From Pseudomonas sp. (GTDB lineage Bacteria; Pseudomonadota; Gammaproteobacteria; Pseudomonadales; Pseudomonadaceae), in contig DNMQ01000179.1 in the NCBI GenBank assembly GCA_003488145.1, positions 1 to 13,189 of the forward strand: 13,189 bases of DNA. Reading direction: 5' to 3'. This document shows, piece after piece, positions 1 to 6,528 of the stretch (positions within the stretch are counted from its first letter, which is position 1; the number at the start of each line of letters is the position of its first letter). The notes under the pieces are model-generated. The model saw only the letters and a program-made list of their open reading frames with translations, did no database searches and had not been told where the DNA came from. A program made the translations under genes and the position numbers.

Positions 1-138
1 ATCGTCAGCATTCGCGGCGGTTCCGATCGTCACGTGGAGAGCGGTCTGCGCAGTCGGCAAAGCGCCTCGGGCGTCGCCGAGCTGGCCGGCAGCATGGAGA
101 TGCTGGTACAGCAATTCTGGACACGACGACGCGGCTGA
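1..138 (+). CDS. Methyl-accepting chemotaxis protein, C-terminal end only (Aer-like paralogue)
   Basis: Only the last 45 codons and the TGA are present. They read in frame from base 1, starting IVSIRGGSDRHV and ending QQFWTRRRG. Thirty of the 45 residues are identical, without gaps, to the tail of the complete Aer-like receptor at 749-2329. This is therefore the end of the cytoplasmic signalling helix bundle of a second receptor of the same subfamily. Such receptors control the CheA/CheW kinase complex. No C-terminal NWETF-type CheR/CheB docking pentapeptide is present. Whether the N-terminus also carries a PAS domain cannot be seen. The two genes appear to be a tandem duplication separated by about 600 bp. 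Confidence 0.85.
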   Translation: MVSIRGGSDRHVESGLRSRQSASGVAELAGSMEMLVQQFWTRRRG

Positions 139-144
139 CGTACA

Positions 145-268
145 GCCGGTGACCCAGGTTGGTGCAGGGCGCAGACGCCGAACGCCGCCGCCTGCACCGG
201 CATCGATGGGCTTGTTACGGCGCATGCGTGCAGGCAGAATGCCACTAGTTTCGCATGCTGCGAAAGCT
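145..268 (+). other. Structured intergenic stretch, possible small RNA or structured 3' UTR
   Basis: No gene was found between 139 and 432, but the DNA is rich in inverted repeats. GGTGCAGG (161-168) pairs perfectly with CCTGCACC (191-198). The same CCTGCAC segment can instead pair with a second GTGCAGG at 228-234, and the overlapping CACCGGC (195-201) can pair with GCCGGTG (145-151), so these folds are mutually exclusive. A separate hairpin, TTTCGCA-TGC-TGCGAAA, lies at 249-265 and can extend by two pairs past a bulged G. An intrinsic terminator follows at 303-356. This could be an independent small RNA of roughly 200 nt, or the folded 3' UTR of the receptor ending at 138. It does not match a riboswitch or small RNA I recognise. 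The + strand is inferred from the terminator's direction. Confidence 0.35.
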
Positions 269-302
269 GCTTTACCGCTCAGGACAATCGGACCTGATAG
301 CT

Positions 303-356
303 AAGGCGCCAGCCGTGACATCCCTCCGGGATGAACCTCGACTGGCGCCTTTTTTA
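303..356 (+). terminator. Rho-independent terminator
   Basis: AAGGCGCCAG (303-312) and CTGGCGCCTT (342-351) form a perfect 10-bp stem that runs straight into a T-run (350-355). The 29-nt loop holds its own hairpin, CATCCC-TCC-GGGATG (319-333), so the element is two nested hairpins. It most likely ends the upstream receptor transcript or a small RNA from 139-302. It isolates that transcript from the small gene at 433. Confidence 0.85.
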
Positions 357-432
357 TTGCTCTGAAACCAGCCGGCCAACCACCGGGGCCAAGCCGGCAC
401 CCAATCTGCATGTGGCACACGAAGACGAACCG

Positions 433-597
433 ATGCTGACCGAAGAAGCCCTGCGTACCGCGCTGGAAGACACCATCCAGGTGCTCGAACGCACCCGCCG
501 CTCGTTCAAGTCCCGCGAGCTCGGCCAGTTGCGCCGGCGCCTGATCGATCTGCTCGAACAACTGGAAACCGATACCGGCGAGAAAGAGGAGGGCTGA
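433..597 (+). CDS. Small helical protein of unknown function (54 aa)
   Basis: A 54-codon frame begins MLTEEALRTALEDTI and ends TDTGEKEEG. It is rich in Glu, Arg and Leu with heptad-like leucine spacing, so it should be one or two amphipathic helices. It has no signal peptide, membrane segment, cysteine or histidine. The basic patch RTRRSFKSRE (about residues 21-30) sits between acidic ends. I chose ATG 433, preceded by a weak GAAGA. An in-frame GTG at 412 is possible, but a frame reaching back to 331 would begin inside the terminator loop. I do not recognise the family. The composition looks like a genuine cytosolic protein rather than a GC-rich shadow frame, and nothing overlaps it. It is 151 bp ahead of the Aer-like gene; a shared transcript is possible but not shown. 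Confidence 0.6.
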   Translation: MLTEEALRTALEDTIQVLERTRRSFKSRELGQLRRRLIDLLEQLETDTGEKEEG

Positions 598-648
598 TTG
601 CACAGTCGTCACGACAGCAAGGTAAACAGCAACGCAGCAAGCAGCACG

Positions 649-676
649 TAAACAAGAAGGTGCTTCGCACCGATCC
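649..676 (+). promoter_or_regulatory. Candidate sigma-28 (FliA) promoter for the Aer-like gene
   Basis: TAAA (649-652) is followed after 16 bp by ACCGATCC (669-676). This resembles the flagellar sigma factor pattern TAAA-N15-GCCGATAA, with the CCGAT core kept. The spacer is one base longer than usual and the ends of the -10 element are poor. It would start transcription about 65 bp before the chemoreceptor gene, and FliA control is common for chemoreceptors. A small hairpin, GGTGC-TTC-GCACC (659-671), overlaps it. Confidence 0.3.
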
Positions 677-748
677 GAGCGCCACCACCAGAAGCGGCGC
701 CGAACCTGCCTCGCGTACTCAGACCATTTTTCCAAGGAAGATCTGTTT

Positions 749-2329
749 ATGCGCCTCAACCTGCCCGTCAGCGGCCGTGAAGTCATGGTCGGTGAAACGG
801 CGAACATCCTGTCCACCACCGATCTCAAAGGCACCATCACCTACGCCAACCCGGACTTCGTCGCGATTTCCGGCTTTGACGAAGCCGAACTGCTCGGCGC
901 GCCGCATAACCTGGTGCGTCACCCGGACATGCCGGTCGAAGCCTTCGCCGATCTCTGGCAGACGCTGCAGACGAGCCGCTCGTGGATGGGCATCGTCAAG
1001 AATCGCTGCAAGAACGGCGACCACTACTGGGTCAGCGCCTTCGCTACACCGGTCAGCCGCGACGGCAAGGTGGTGGAATACCAGTCCGTGCGGACCCGCG
1101 CCCAACCCGAGCAGATCCGTGCTGCCGAGGCGCTGTATGCCGCGCTGCGCGATGGCCGTGGGGCTCGGGCACTGCGTTGCACCATGGGCCTGCGCGAGCG
1201 AGTGGCGCTGCTGGCCGCCGGTGCCGGTGCGTTCGGTGTGGCCCTCGGTAGCCTGTTGGGTTCGGCTCCTGGCATTGCCACAGTGGCCGGGCTGGCGACG
1301 GGTGCGGCCGCCGCCGCGCTTGCGGCGTTCACCCTGGCGCCGCTGTCGCGCCTGGCCCGGCAGGCGCGGCGAGTGGGGCACAACCCGGTCAGCCAGCTGA
1401 TCTACACCGGGCGCAAGGATGAAATCGGCGAGATCGCCTTCGCCATGAAGATGCTGGAAACCGAAGCCGGCGCCATGGTCGGGCGCATCGCCGACTGCAG
1501 CCGCCAGCTCAGCAGCCACGCCCGCGACCTGCTCGGTGCCATGCATGGCAGTACCGAAAGCGCCTCGCGCCAGCAGCAGGAAACCGATCTGATCGCCACG
1601 GCGATTCGGCAGATGACCGCCAGCGTGCAGGAAGTCGCCCTCAACGCGCAGCGCACGGCCGAGGTGGCGGCCCGCGCGGACAGCGAAGCGGCCAGCGGCC
1701 GGGAGATCGTCGGCCTCACCGGCAGCAGCATCACGCGGCTGGCCGGGGACATCCAGCAGGCCGCCGAAGTCATTCACCAGCTGGAAAGCCACAGCCAGGA
1801 AATCAGCCGCGTGCTCGAGGTGATTCACAGCATTGCCGAGCAGACCAACCTGCTCGCGCTCAATGCCGCCATCGAAGCGGCGCGTGCCGGCGATCAGGGC
1901 CGCGGCTTCGCCGTGGTGGCCGACGAGGTGCGTCAGCTGGCATCGCGCACATCCAGCGCGACCACCGATATCCAGAGCATGATCGGCTCGCTGCAGGCCG
2001 GTGCGCGCCAGGCCGTGGACGTCATGCAGCGTAGCCGCGAGCAGGCGCAGCACAGCGTCAGCCATGCCGACCAGGCCGAGCATTCGCTCGGCGGCATCAA
2101 CAGCCGGGTCAACGAGATCAGCGCCATGAGCAGCCAGATTGCCGCAGCGGTGGATCAGCAAAGCTCGGCCAGCGAGGAGATCACCCAGAGCATCGTCAGC
2201 ATCCGCGGCAGCTCGGATAATCACGTTGCCACCGGTCTGCACAGCCAGCGCAGCGCCTGCGGCGTCGCCCAGCTGGCCGATGGCATGCTCGAGCTGGTGC
2301 AACAGTTCTGGGCGCGGCGGCGGGCGTGA
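749..2329 (+). CDS. aer: Aer-type aerotaxis/energy-taxis receptor (PAS-MCP, 526 aa)
   Basis: The product should sense redox or oxygen status through a PAS-bound FAD and control CheA for aerotaxis. The N-terminal PAS domain (about residues 15-120) contains [12 protein letters not shown] and [16 protein letters not shown], hallmarks of Pseudomonas Aer. R57, H58 and D60 fall at the positions recalled as FAD-binding in E. coli Aer. A hydrophobic hairpin (about 152-195) with a very short periplasmic turn anchors it. A HAMP-like segment and the long cytoplasmic helical bundle follow. The conserved signalling tip [18 protein letters not shown] starts at residue 364. There is no C-terminal methylation-tether pentapeptide. 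ATG 749 has a strong AAGGAAG eight bases upstream, and the length is normal for the family. Family confidence is high; which of several Aer paralogues it corresponds to is open, since a second copy ends at 138. Confidence 0.88.
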   Translation: MRLNLPVSGREVMVGETANILSTTDLKGTITYANPDFVAISGFDEAELLGAPHNLVRHPDMPVEAFADLWQTLQTSRSWMGIVKNRCKNGDHYWVSAFATPVSRDGKVVEYQSVRTRAQPEQIRAAEALYAALRDGRGARALRCTMGLRERVALLAAGAGAFGVALGSLLGSAPGIATVAGLATGAAAAALAAFTLAPLSRLARQARRVGHNPVSQLIYTGRKDEIGEIAFAMKMLETEAGAMVGRIADCSRQLSSHARDLLGAMHGSTESASRQQQETDLIATAIRQMTASVQEVALNAQRTAEVAARADSEAASGREIVGLTGSSITRLAGDIQQAAEVIHQLESHSQEISRVLEVIHSIAEQTNLLALNAAIEAARAGDQGRGFAVVADEVRQLASRTSSATTDIQSMIGSLQAGARQAVDVMQRSREQAQHSVSHADQAEHSLGGINSRVNEISAMSSQIAAAVDQQSSASEEITQSIVSIRGSSDNHVATGLHSQRSACGVAQLADGMLELVQQFWARRRA

Positions 2330-2335
2330 TTGCTG

Positions 2336-2363
2336 CAGTCTGTCGCTTGGACGGGACAGACTG
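2336..2363. repeat. Perfect 9-bp inverted repeat between the aer-like gene and the first cyclase
   Basis: CAGTCTGTC (2336-2344) and GACAGACTG (2355-2363) are exact inverted copies around a 10-nt centre, starting 7 bp after the receptor stop. A second palindrome, CTGATATCAG (2361-2370), overlaps its right arm. No T-run follows on + and none precedes it for the other strand, so it is not a classical intrinsic terminator. It could stabilise the receptor mRNA 3' end or be a protein-binding operator for the downstream cyclase. Confidence 0.55.
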
Positions 2364-2417
2364 ATATCAGAGTGGCATCATGCGCTCGTCGGCGCTTATT
2401 AAATGACGCCGGTTGGC

Positions 2418-2433
2418 TGGCACTTCGCTGGCC
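2418..2433 (+). promoter_or_regulatory. Candidate sigma-54 promoter for the first diguanylate cyclase
   Basis: TGGCAC (2418-2423) is followed by TGGCC (2429-2433), giving the GG-N10-GC spacing required by RpoN promoters. The -24 element is perfect and the -12 element (consensus TTGCA) is imperfect. Predicted transcription would begin near 2444, just before the GAGG ribosome binding site at 2448-2451. That fits translation from 2461 and rules out a start further upstream. A single match of this quality can occur by chance in GC-rich DNA. Confidence 0.25.
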
Positions 2434-2460
2434 ATTGCCGCGCCGACGAGGCATTTCCAC

Positions 2461-4383
2461 ATGATGCGCGCCTTACTGCTGATGGTCGCCTGCCTGACGT
2501 TGCTGCCCTGGACCGGCAACGCGATGGCGGCTGAGCCATCGCCGGTGCTGCAGACGAGGGGGGCGGCGACGCTGCAGGTCGGCGCAGTGGAATACCTGCT
2601 GGGCAGGCCGGACGCGGATTTCACCCAGATCGCCGCAGCGGATCTGCCCTGGCAGCGGCTGAACAGACCCAACCTTGGCAAACAGCGCGACGGTGCCTGG
2701 CTGCGCCTCCGGCTGCATAACACGGGCGACGCCGCGAAGCGCTGGTACCTGCTGCTGAAATGGCCGGTGCTCGACCGCGTCGCGGTGCGCCTGTATTACC
2801 CGGACAGCGACCGCTGGGGTCAATCCATGCTGGCCGGGGATGCCGTGGCACTGAGCAGCCGACCGCTGGCCGACCATCACTTCGTCTACCCACTCGAGCT
2901 GCCGGCGGGCGAGCGAGCGGTGGTCTATCTGCAGCTGCAGGCCAGGGAAACCCTCGCCCTGCCGCTGGAGCTGATCGACGAAAAGCAGCTGATCGAGGGC
3001 AAGCTCCGCGACGTCACGCTGGTCAGCCTGTTCTTCGGCGGCATCCTGGTGATCGTGCTGTACAACTGCAGCCTGCTGATCTTCACCCGCGACGGCAGCT
3101 ACTTCCTCTACGTGCTTTACCTGCTCAGCGCGGTGTTCTACGTGCTGACCATTACCGGCTTCGGCCAGCTCTACCTCTGGCCGGAAATTCCCGAGCTGTC
3201 GGCACGCTTCTACGGCCTTTCCGCGGCGCTGTGCTTCTTCACGCCGATGCTGTTCGCCCTGCGCTTTCTCGGCATACGCCGCTATGGCGGCTGGGTCTGG
3301 GCGGTGTCCATCAGCCTGACCGGCTACTGGGGCGTGGCGGTGCTCACGCTGCTGCTGGCACCGACCCTGGCGCGCTATCTGTTCATGAACAGCGTCGCGC
3401 TGCTGCATTGCGTCGTGACCATGGCCGTGACGCTCAACCTGTGGATGCGCGGCAATCCGTCCGCGCGGCTGTTCAGCATCGCCTGGAGCACCTTGCTCGG
3501 CTTCACCGTGGTCAACCTGCTGGCGCTCAATGGCACCTTGCCACTCAACGCCTGGACGCTGAATGGCCAACTGATCGGCATGTTCGCCGAGTTCGTGCTG
3601 CTATCCATGGCGCTGGCCGAGCGCATCAACGTCGAGCGCAACCGGCGCATCGCCGCGCAGCAACTGGCATTGCACGCCTCGGAATCGCTGGCCGAGGAGC
3701 GCGCACTGCGCTTGCAGGCCAAGCAGGAGGCGCTGGATCTGCAACTGCGCGCCAACGAGGTGCTCGAAGCGCGGGTGTACGAACGCACCCGTGCGCTGGA
3801 AGAAGTCCGCCACGGCCTGGAAGCCGCCAACGCCGAACTGATGCGCTTGAGCACCACCGATTCGCTGACCCAGCTGGCCAACCGCAGGCGTTTCGATCGT
3901 CTGCTGGACGAGGAAATCCGCCGCGCGCGGCGCGCCGGCAGCCCACTGTCGGTGTTGCTCGCCGATATCGATCACTTCAAGCGGGTCAACGACAGCTACG
4001 GCCACCCCTTCGGTGACGAGTGCCTGCGCCAGGTAGCGGCAGTGCTCGCTGCCCACTGCCAGCGCGCCGGCGACGTCGCGGCGCGCTATGGCGGTGAGGA
4101 GTTCGTCGTCCTGCTGCCGGGGCTCGACGCCGAACAGGCCGTCGCCCTGGCGGAATCGATCCGCTGCACGATCGCGCACCTGCAGCTGCAGCATGGCGAA
4201 CAGCCGGTGGCGCTGACCATCAGCCTTGGCGTCGCCACGCTGACCCCCTCGCTCGTCGCGCCGGCCGATCTGCTGGCGGCGGCGGATGCGGCGCTCTATC
4301 AGGCCAAGAACGCTGGTCGCGACCAGGTGGCTCTGGCCGCTGAGGTCAATGCTGGCGAGCAGACTCCGGCCCTCAACGCTTGA
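2461..4383 (+). CDS. Membrane diguanylate cyclase, 7TMR-DISM sensor plus GGDEF (copy 1, 640 aa)
   Basis: Predicted to make cyclic di-GMP from two GTP at the inner membrane in response to a periplasmic cue. Order: signal peptide (1-23, ending AMA before AEPSP); periplasmic 7TMR-DISM extracellular type 2 domain (about 32-175); a seven-helix membrane block (about 184-387); a charged coiled-coil linker (about 390-462); and a GGDEF domain (about 466-625). The active site is GGEEF at 544-548. Metal-site Asp502 lies in ADIDHFKRVND. The inhibitory RxxD site (RAGD, 535-538) sits five residues before it, so product inhibition is expected. No EAL domain is present. I chose ATG 2461, with GAGG at 2448-2451 and a signal peptide directly after; TTG 2413 is an upstream in-frame alternative. 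The architecture resembles P. aeruginosa NicD-type sensors, but the ligand is unknown. Confidence 0.9.
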   Translation: MMRALLLMVACLTLLPWTGNAMAAEPSPVLQTRGAATLQVGAVEYLLGRPDADFTQIAAADLPWQRLNRPNLGKQRDGAWLRLRLHNTGDAAKRWYLLLKWPVLDRVAVRLYYPDSDRWGQSMLAGDAVALSSRPLADHHFVYPLELPAGERAVVYLQLQARETLALPLELIDEKQLIEGKLRDVTLVSLFFGGILVIVLYNCSLLIFTRDGSYFLYVLYLLSAVFYVLTITGFGQLYLWPEIPELSARFYGLSAALCFFTPMLFALRFLGIRRYGGWVWAVSISLTGYWGVAVLTLLLAPTLARYLFMNSVALLHCVVTMAVTLNLWMRGNPSARLFSIAWSTLLGFTVVNLLALNGTLPLNAWTLNGQLIGMFAEFVLLSMALAERINVERNRRIAAQQLALHASESLAEERALRLQAKQEALDLQLRANEVLEARVYERTRALEEVRHGLEAANAELMRLSTTDSLTQLANRRRFDRLLDEEIRRARRAGSPLSVLLADIDHFKRVNDSYGHPFGDECLRQVAAVLAAHCQRAGDVAARYGGEEFVVLLPGLDAEQAVALAESIRCTIAHLQLQHGEQPVALTISLGVATLTPSLVAPADLLAAADAALYQAKNAGRDQVALAAEVNAGEQTPALNA

Positions 4384-4460
4384 GCGATATGAAACGGTCC
4401 TGCGCGAGGTCCGCGCGGCTCGCTGGCATGCCCTGAAAAAGGGACCGCCTGCTGCGCGCC

Positions 4461-4484
4461 TAAATACAAAAAGTTACATACAAT
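4461..4484 (+). promoter_or_regulatory. AT-rich island, possible promoter for the second cyclase
   Basis: An A/T-rich stretch interrupts otherwise GC-rich DNA in the 207-bp gap between the two cyclase genes. It includes TACAAT at 4479-4484, five of six matches to a sigma-70 -10 box. No convincing -35 box lies 16-18 bp upstream. If used, transcription would begin near 4491. This would exclude the in-frame ATG at 4483 and leave a leader of about 100 nt before ATG 4591. The second cyclase may therefore be independently expressed. Confidence 0.25.
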
Positions 4485-4590
4485 GACCCGCTTCAGGCTC
4501 CGGTCGCCCGGCGGGGCCGCGCCGATACCACACGTCCTTCCGAAGCGCTTCCGGCTCGATTCCGGCGGCGCTACCGGCCATGAGAAATCG

Positions 4591-6510
4591 ATGCCGTTCA
4601 ATGCACTGCTGGTCCTGTGCTTCATGCTTCTGCTTGGTGCTGCGCCGGGCCGGGCGATGGCCGAAGACAGCCTGATGATCGAAAGCCGGCACGCTCCCGG
4701 GCTGCAAGTTGGCCAACCGGAATACGCGCTTGGCCGGCTGGAGTCTGGCTTCGACCAGGCACGCAGCGACGATCGGGGTTGGCAGCCGCTGCAGGTACCC
4801 AATCTGCTCCGCCAGCCAGCAGGCGCATGGCTACGATTCCCGGTGCACAACCTCCAGGCAAATGCCAGCAGCTGGTATCTGTTGCTCAAGTGGCCCGTGC
4901 TCGACCGCGTTACGCTGCGCGTCTACTACCCGCGGCAGGACCGATGGGGTGAGCCCATGGTCGCTGGCGATACGCTGGCGGTCAGTCAGCGGCCGGTGGT
5001 CGATCACAACCTGGTCTTCCCGCTGAACCTGCAGCCCGGCGAGCAGGCGGTGGTCTATCTGCAGCTGGAGGCCAGCGAGCTGATGGTGCTGCCGCTGGAG
5101 CTGGTCGACGAGACGAGCTTCATCGAGGGCAAGGTGCTCGATACGGCGCTGTTCAGCCTGTTCTTCGGCGGCATGATCGTCATCGTGCTGTACAACCTGA
5201 GCCTGCTGATTTTCACCCGCGATCTCAGCTATCTGCTGTACGTGCTGTATCTGCTCAGCGCAATGTTCTACGTCGGCACCATGAGCGGCTTCGGCCAGCT
5301 GGTGTTGTGGCCCGGCGCACCGCCGTTCTCGGCGCGCTTCTACACGCTGTCGGCAACCCTGTGCTTCCTTACTCCGCTGCTTTTCGTCGTACGCTTTCTG
5401 CAGGTTCGCCAGTACGGCGGCTGGGTCTGGCACATCACCTGGGTGCTGGGCTGCTACTGGATCACGGTGCTGTTGGCGGTGCTGCTGATTCCGGATCATG
5501 CACACTGGCTGTTCATGGAATACGTGGCGCTGCCCTACTGCCTGATCAGCCTGGCGGTGACGCTCACGTTGTGGGCCCGTGGCAACGTATCGGCGCGGCT
5601 GTTCAGCATCGCCTGGATAACGCTGCTGGGTTTCACCGTCATTCACCTCCTGGCGCTGTGGGGCTACATGCCACTCAATCGGCTGACGCTGCATGGCCAG
5701 CTGGTAGGCATGTTCATCGAGTTCGTGCTGCTATCGATGGCGCTTGCCGAACGGATCAACCTGGAGCGCGATCAACGCATCGCCGCCCAGCAGCTGGCGC
5801 TGGAGACCTCGCGCAGCCTGGCCGACGAACGCGAGCAGCACCTGCAGGCCAAGCAACAGGCACTGCAGATCCAACAGCGTGCCAATGAAGAGCTGGAAAC
5901 GCGCGTAGTGGCGCGCACCAAGGCGCTCGAGGAAGTCCGTCACGGTCTCGAGCTGGCGAATGCCGAGCTGCTCAGACTGAGCTCCACCGATCCGTTGACG
6001 CACCTCGCCAATCGCCGCCAGTTCGATCAGCTACTCGAAGACGAGGTCCGTCGCGGACGCCGCAACGGCACGCCGTTGACCGTCCTGCTGGGCGACATCG
6101 ATCACTTCAAGCGAGTCAACGACAGCTACGGCCATCCGTTCGGCGACGAGTGCCTGCGCCAGGTCGCGGCGGTGCTCCAGCAGCATTGCCAGCGAGCCGG
6201 TGATCTCGCGGCGCGTTACGGTGGTGAGGAGTTCGTCATCACGCTGCCGGCAACCGGCGGGCCGCAGGCGGTGCTGCTGGCCGAGCGGATGCGGCAGGAT
6301 GTCGAGCGGCTTGAGCTCGACTGCGACGGCGAGCGCGTCAGCCTGACCATCAGCTTTGGCGTGGCTACGCTTGATCCGCAAGCCGCGGCGTCGCCGCTGG
6401 AGTTGCTCAGTGCAGCAGACCGTGCGCTCTATGAGGCCAAGCGCAGCGGCCGCAATTGCGTGGTCGAGGCCGCCGACCTCGGGCCGGATGGCGCGACTGT
6501 GTTTGCCTGA
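4591..6510 (+). CDS. Membrane diguanylate cyclase, 7TMR-DISM sensor plus GGDEF (copy 2, 639 aa)
   Basis: A tandem paralogue of the preceding gene with the same layout: signal peptide (1-24, ending AMA before EDSLM), periplasmic DISM domain, seven membrane helices, coiled coil, GGDEF. GGEEF is at 544-548 and RAGD at 535-538, the same numbers as in copy 1, so both should be active, feedback-inhibited cyclases. The catalytic core matches copy 1 at 73 of 92 residues (463-554), while the periplasmic domain matches at only about half by eye. This suggests the copies have diverged in what they sense. ATG 4591 was chosen because it gives a clean signal peptide and a length one residue from copy 1. 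Its ribosome site (GAGA, 4582-4585) is weak. ATG 4483 would prepend 36 residues to the signal peptide and lacks a ribosome site. Confidence 0.88.
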   Translation: MPFNALLVLCFMLLLGAAPGRAMAEDSLMIESRHAPGLQVGQPEYALGRLESGFDQARSDDRGWQPLQVPNLLRQPAGAWLRFPVHNLQANASSWYLLLKWPVLDRVTLRVYYPRQDRWGEPMVAGDTLAVSQRPVVDHNLVFPLNLQPGEQAVVYLQLEASELMVLPLELVDETSFIEGKVLDTALFSLFFGGMIVIVLYNLSLLIFTRDLSYLLYVLYLLSAMFYVGTMSGFGQLVLWPGAPPFSARFYTLSATLCFLTPLLFVVRFLQVRQYGGWVWHITWVLGCYWITVLLAVLLIPDHAHWLFMEYVALPYCLISLAVTLTLWARGNVSARLFSIAWITLLGFTVIHLLALWGYMPLNRLTLHGQLVGMFIEFVLLSMALAERINLERDQRIAAQQLALETSRSLADEREQHLQAKQQALQIQQRANEELETRVVARTKALEEVRHGLELANAELLRLSSTDPLTHLANRRQFDQLLEDEVRRGRRNGTPLTVLLGDIDHFKRVNDSYGHPFGDECLRQVAAVLQQHCQRAGDLAARYGGEEFVITLPATGGPQAVLLAERMRQDVERLELDCDGERVSLTISFGVATLDPQAAASPLELLSAADRALYEAKRSGRNCVVEAADLGPDGATVFA

Positions 6511-6528
6511 GGCGCGGCCGCCCCTCAG
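6507..6528. repeat. Palindrome containing both convergent stop codons
   Basis: CTGAGG (6507-6512), GCGGCCGC (6514-6521) and CCTCAG (6523-6528) form a 22-bp palindrome broken only by one C/C pair. The TGA of the second cyclase (6508-6510) and the TGA of tctE (6525-6527 on the minus strand) lie in its two arms. Either transcript would fold into a stable hairpin at its stop codon. No T-run follows on either strand, so it is not a textbook bidirectional terminator, but it may protect both mRNA ends. Confidence 0.6.

Noticed and set aside
331..432. Upstream extension of the small gene to ATG 331
   Set aside because: The start would lie inside the terminator loop, and the added residues are unlike the regular helical remainder; 433 is better.
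651..658. AACAAGAA as an Hfq/Crc site controlling the aer-like gene
   Set aside because: It fits AAnAAnAA but is 90 bases upstream of the start codon, far from the ribosome site, and lies within the candidate promoter, so it may not even be transcribed.
719..2302. 527-codon open frame on the minus strand opposite the aer-like gene
   Set aside because: It mirrors the third-position GC bias of the sense gene, has His/Gln/Ala/Gly-rich composition with no recognisable domain, and covers a well-supported PAS-MCP gene.
2192..2329. Possible frameshift near the C-terminus of the aer-like gene
   Set aside because: The tail looked unusual at first, but it aligns without gaps to the independent paralogue at 1-138, so the frame is intact.
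2413..2460. TTG start adding 16 residues to the first cyclase
   Set aside because: It lacks a ribosome site and puts residues before a clean signal peptide; the site GAGG 2448-2451 serves ATG 2461.
4483..4590. ATG 4483 start for the second cyclase
   Set aside because: No ribosome site, overlaps a likely -10 box, and adds 36 Arg/Pro/Gly-rich residues before the signal peptide; 4591 gives the same length as the paralogue.
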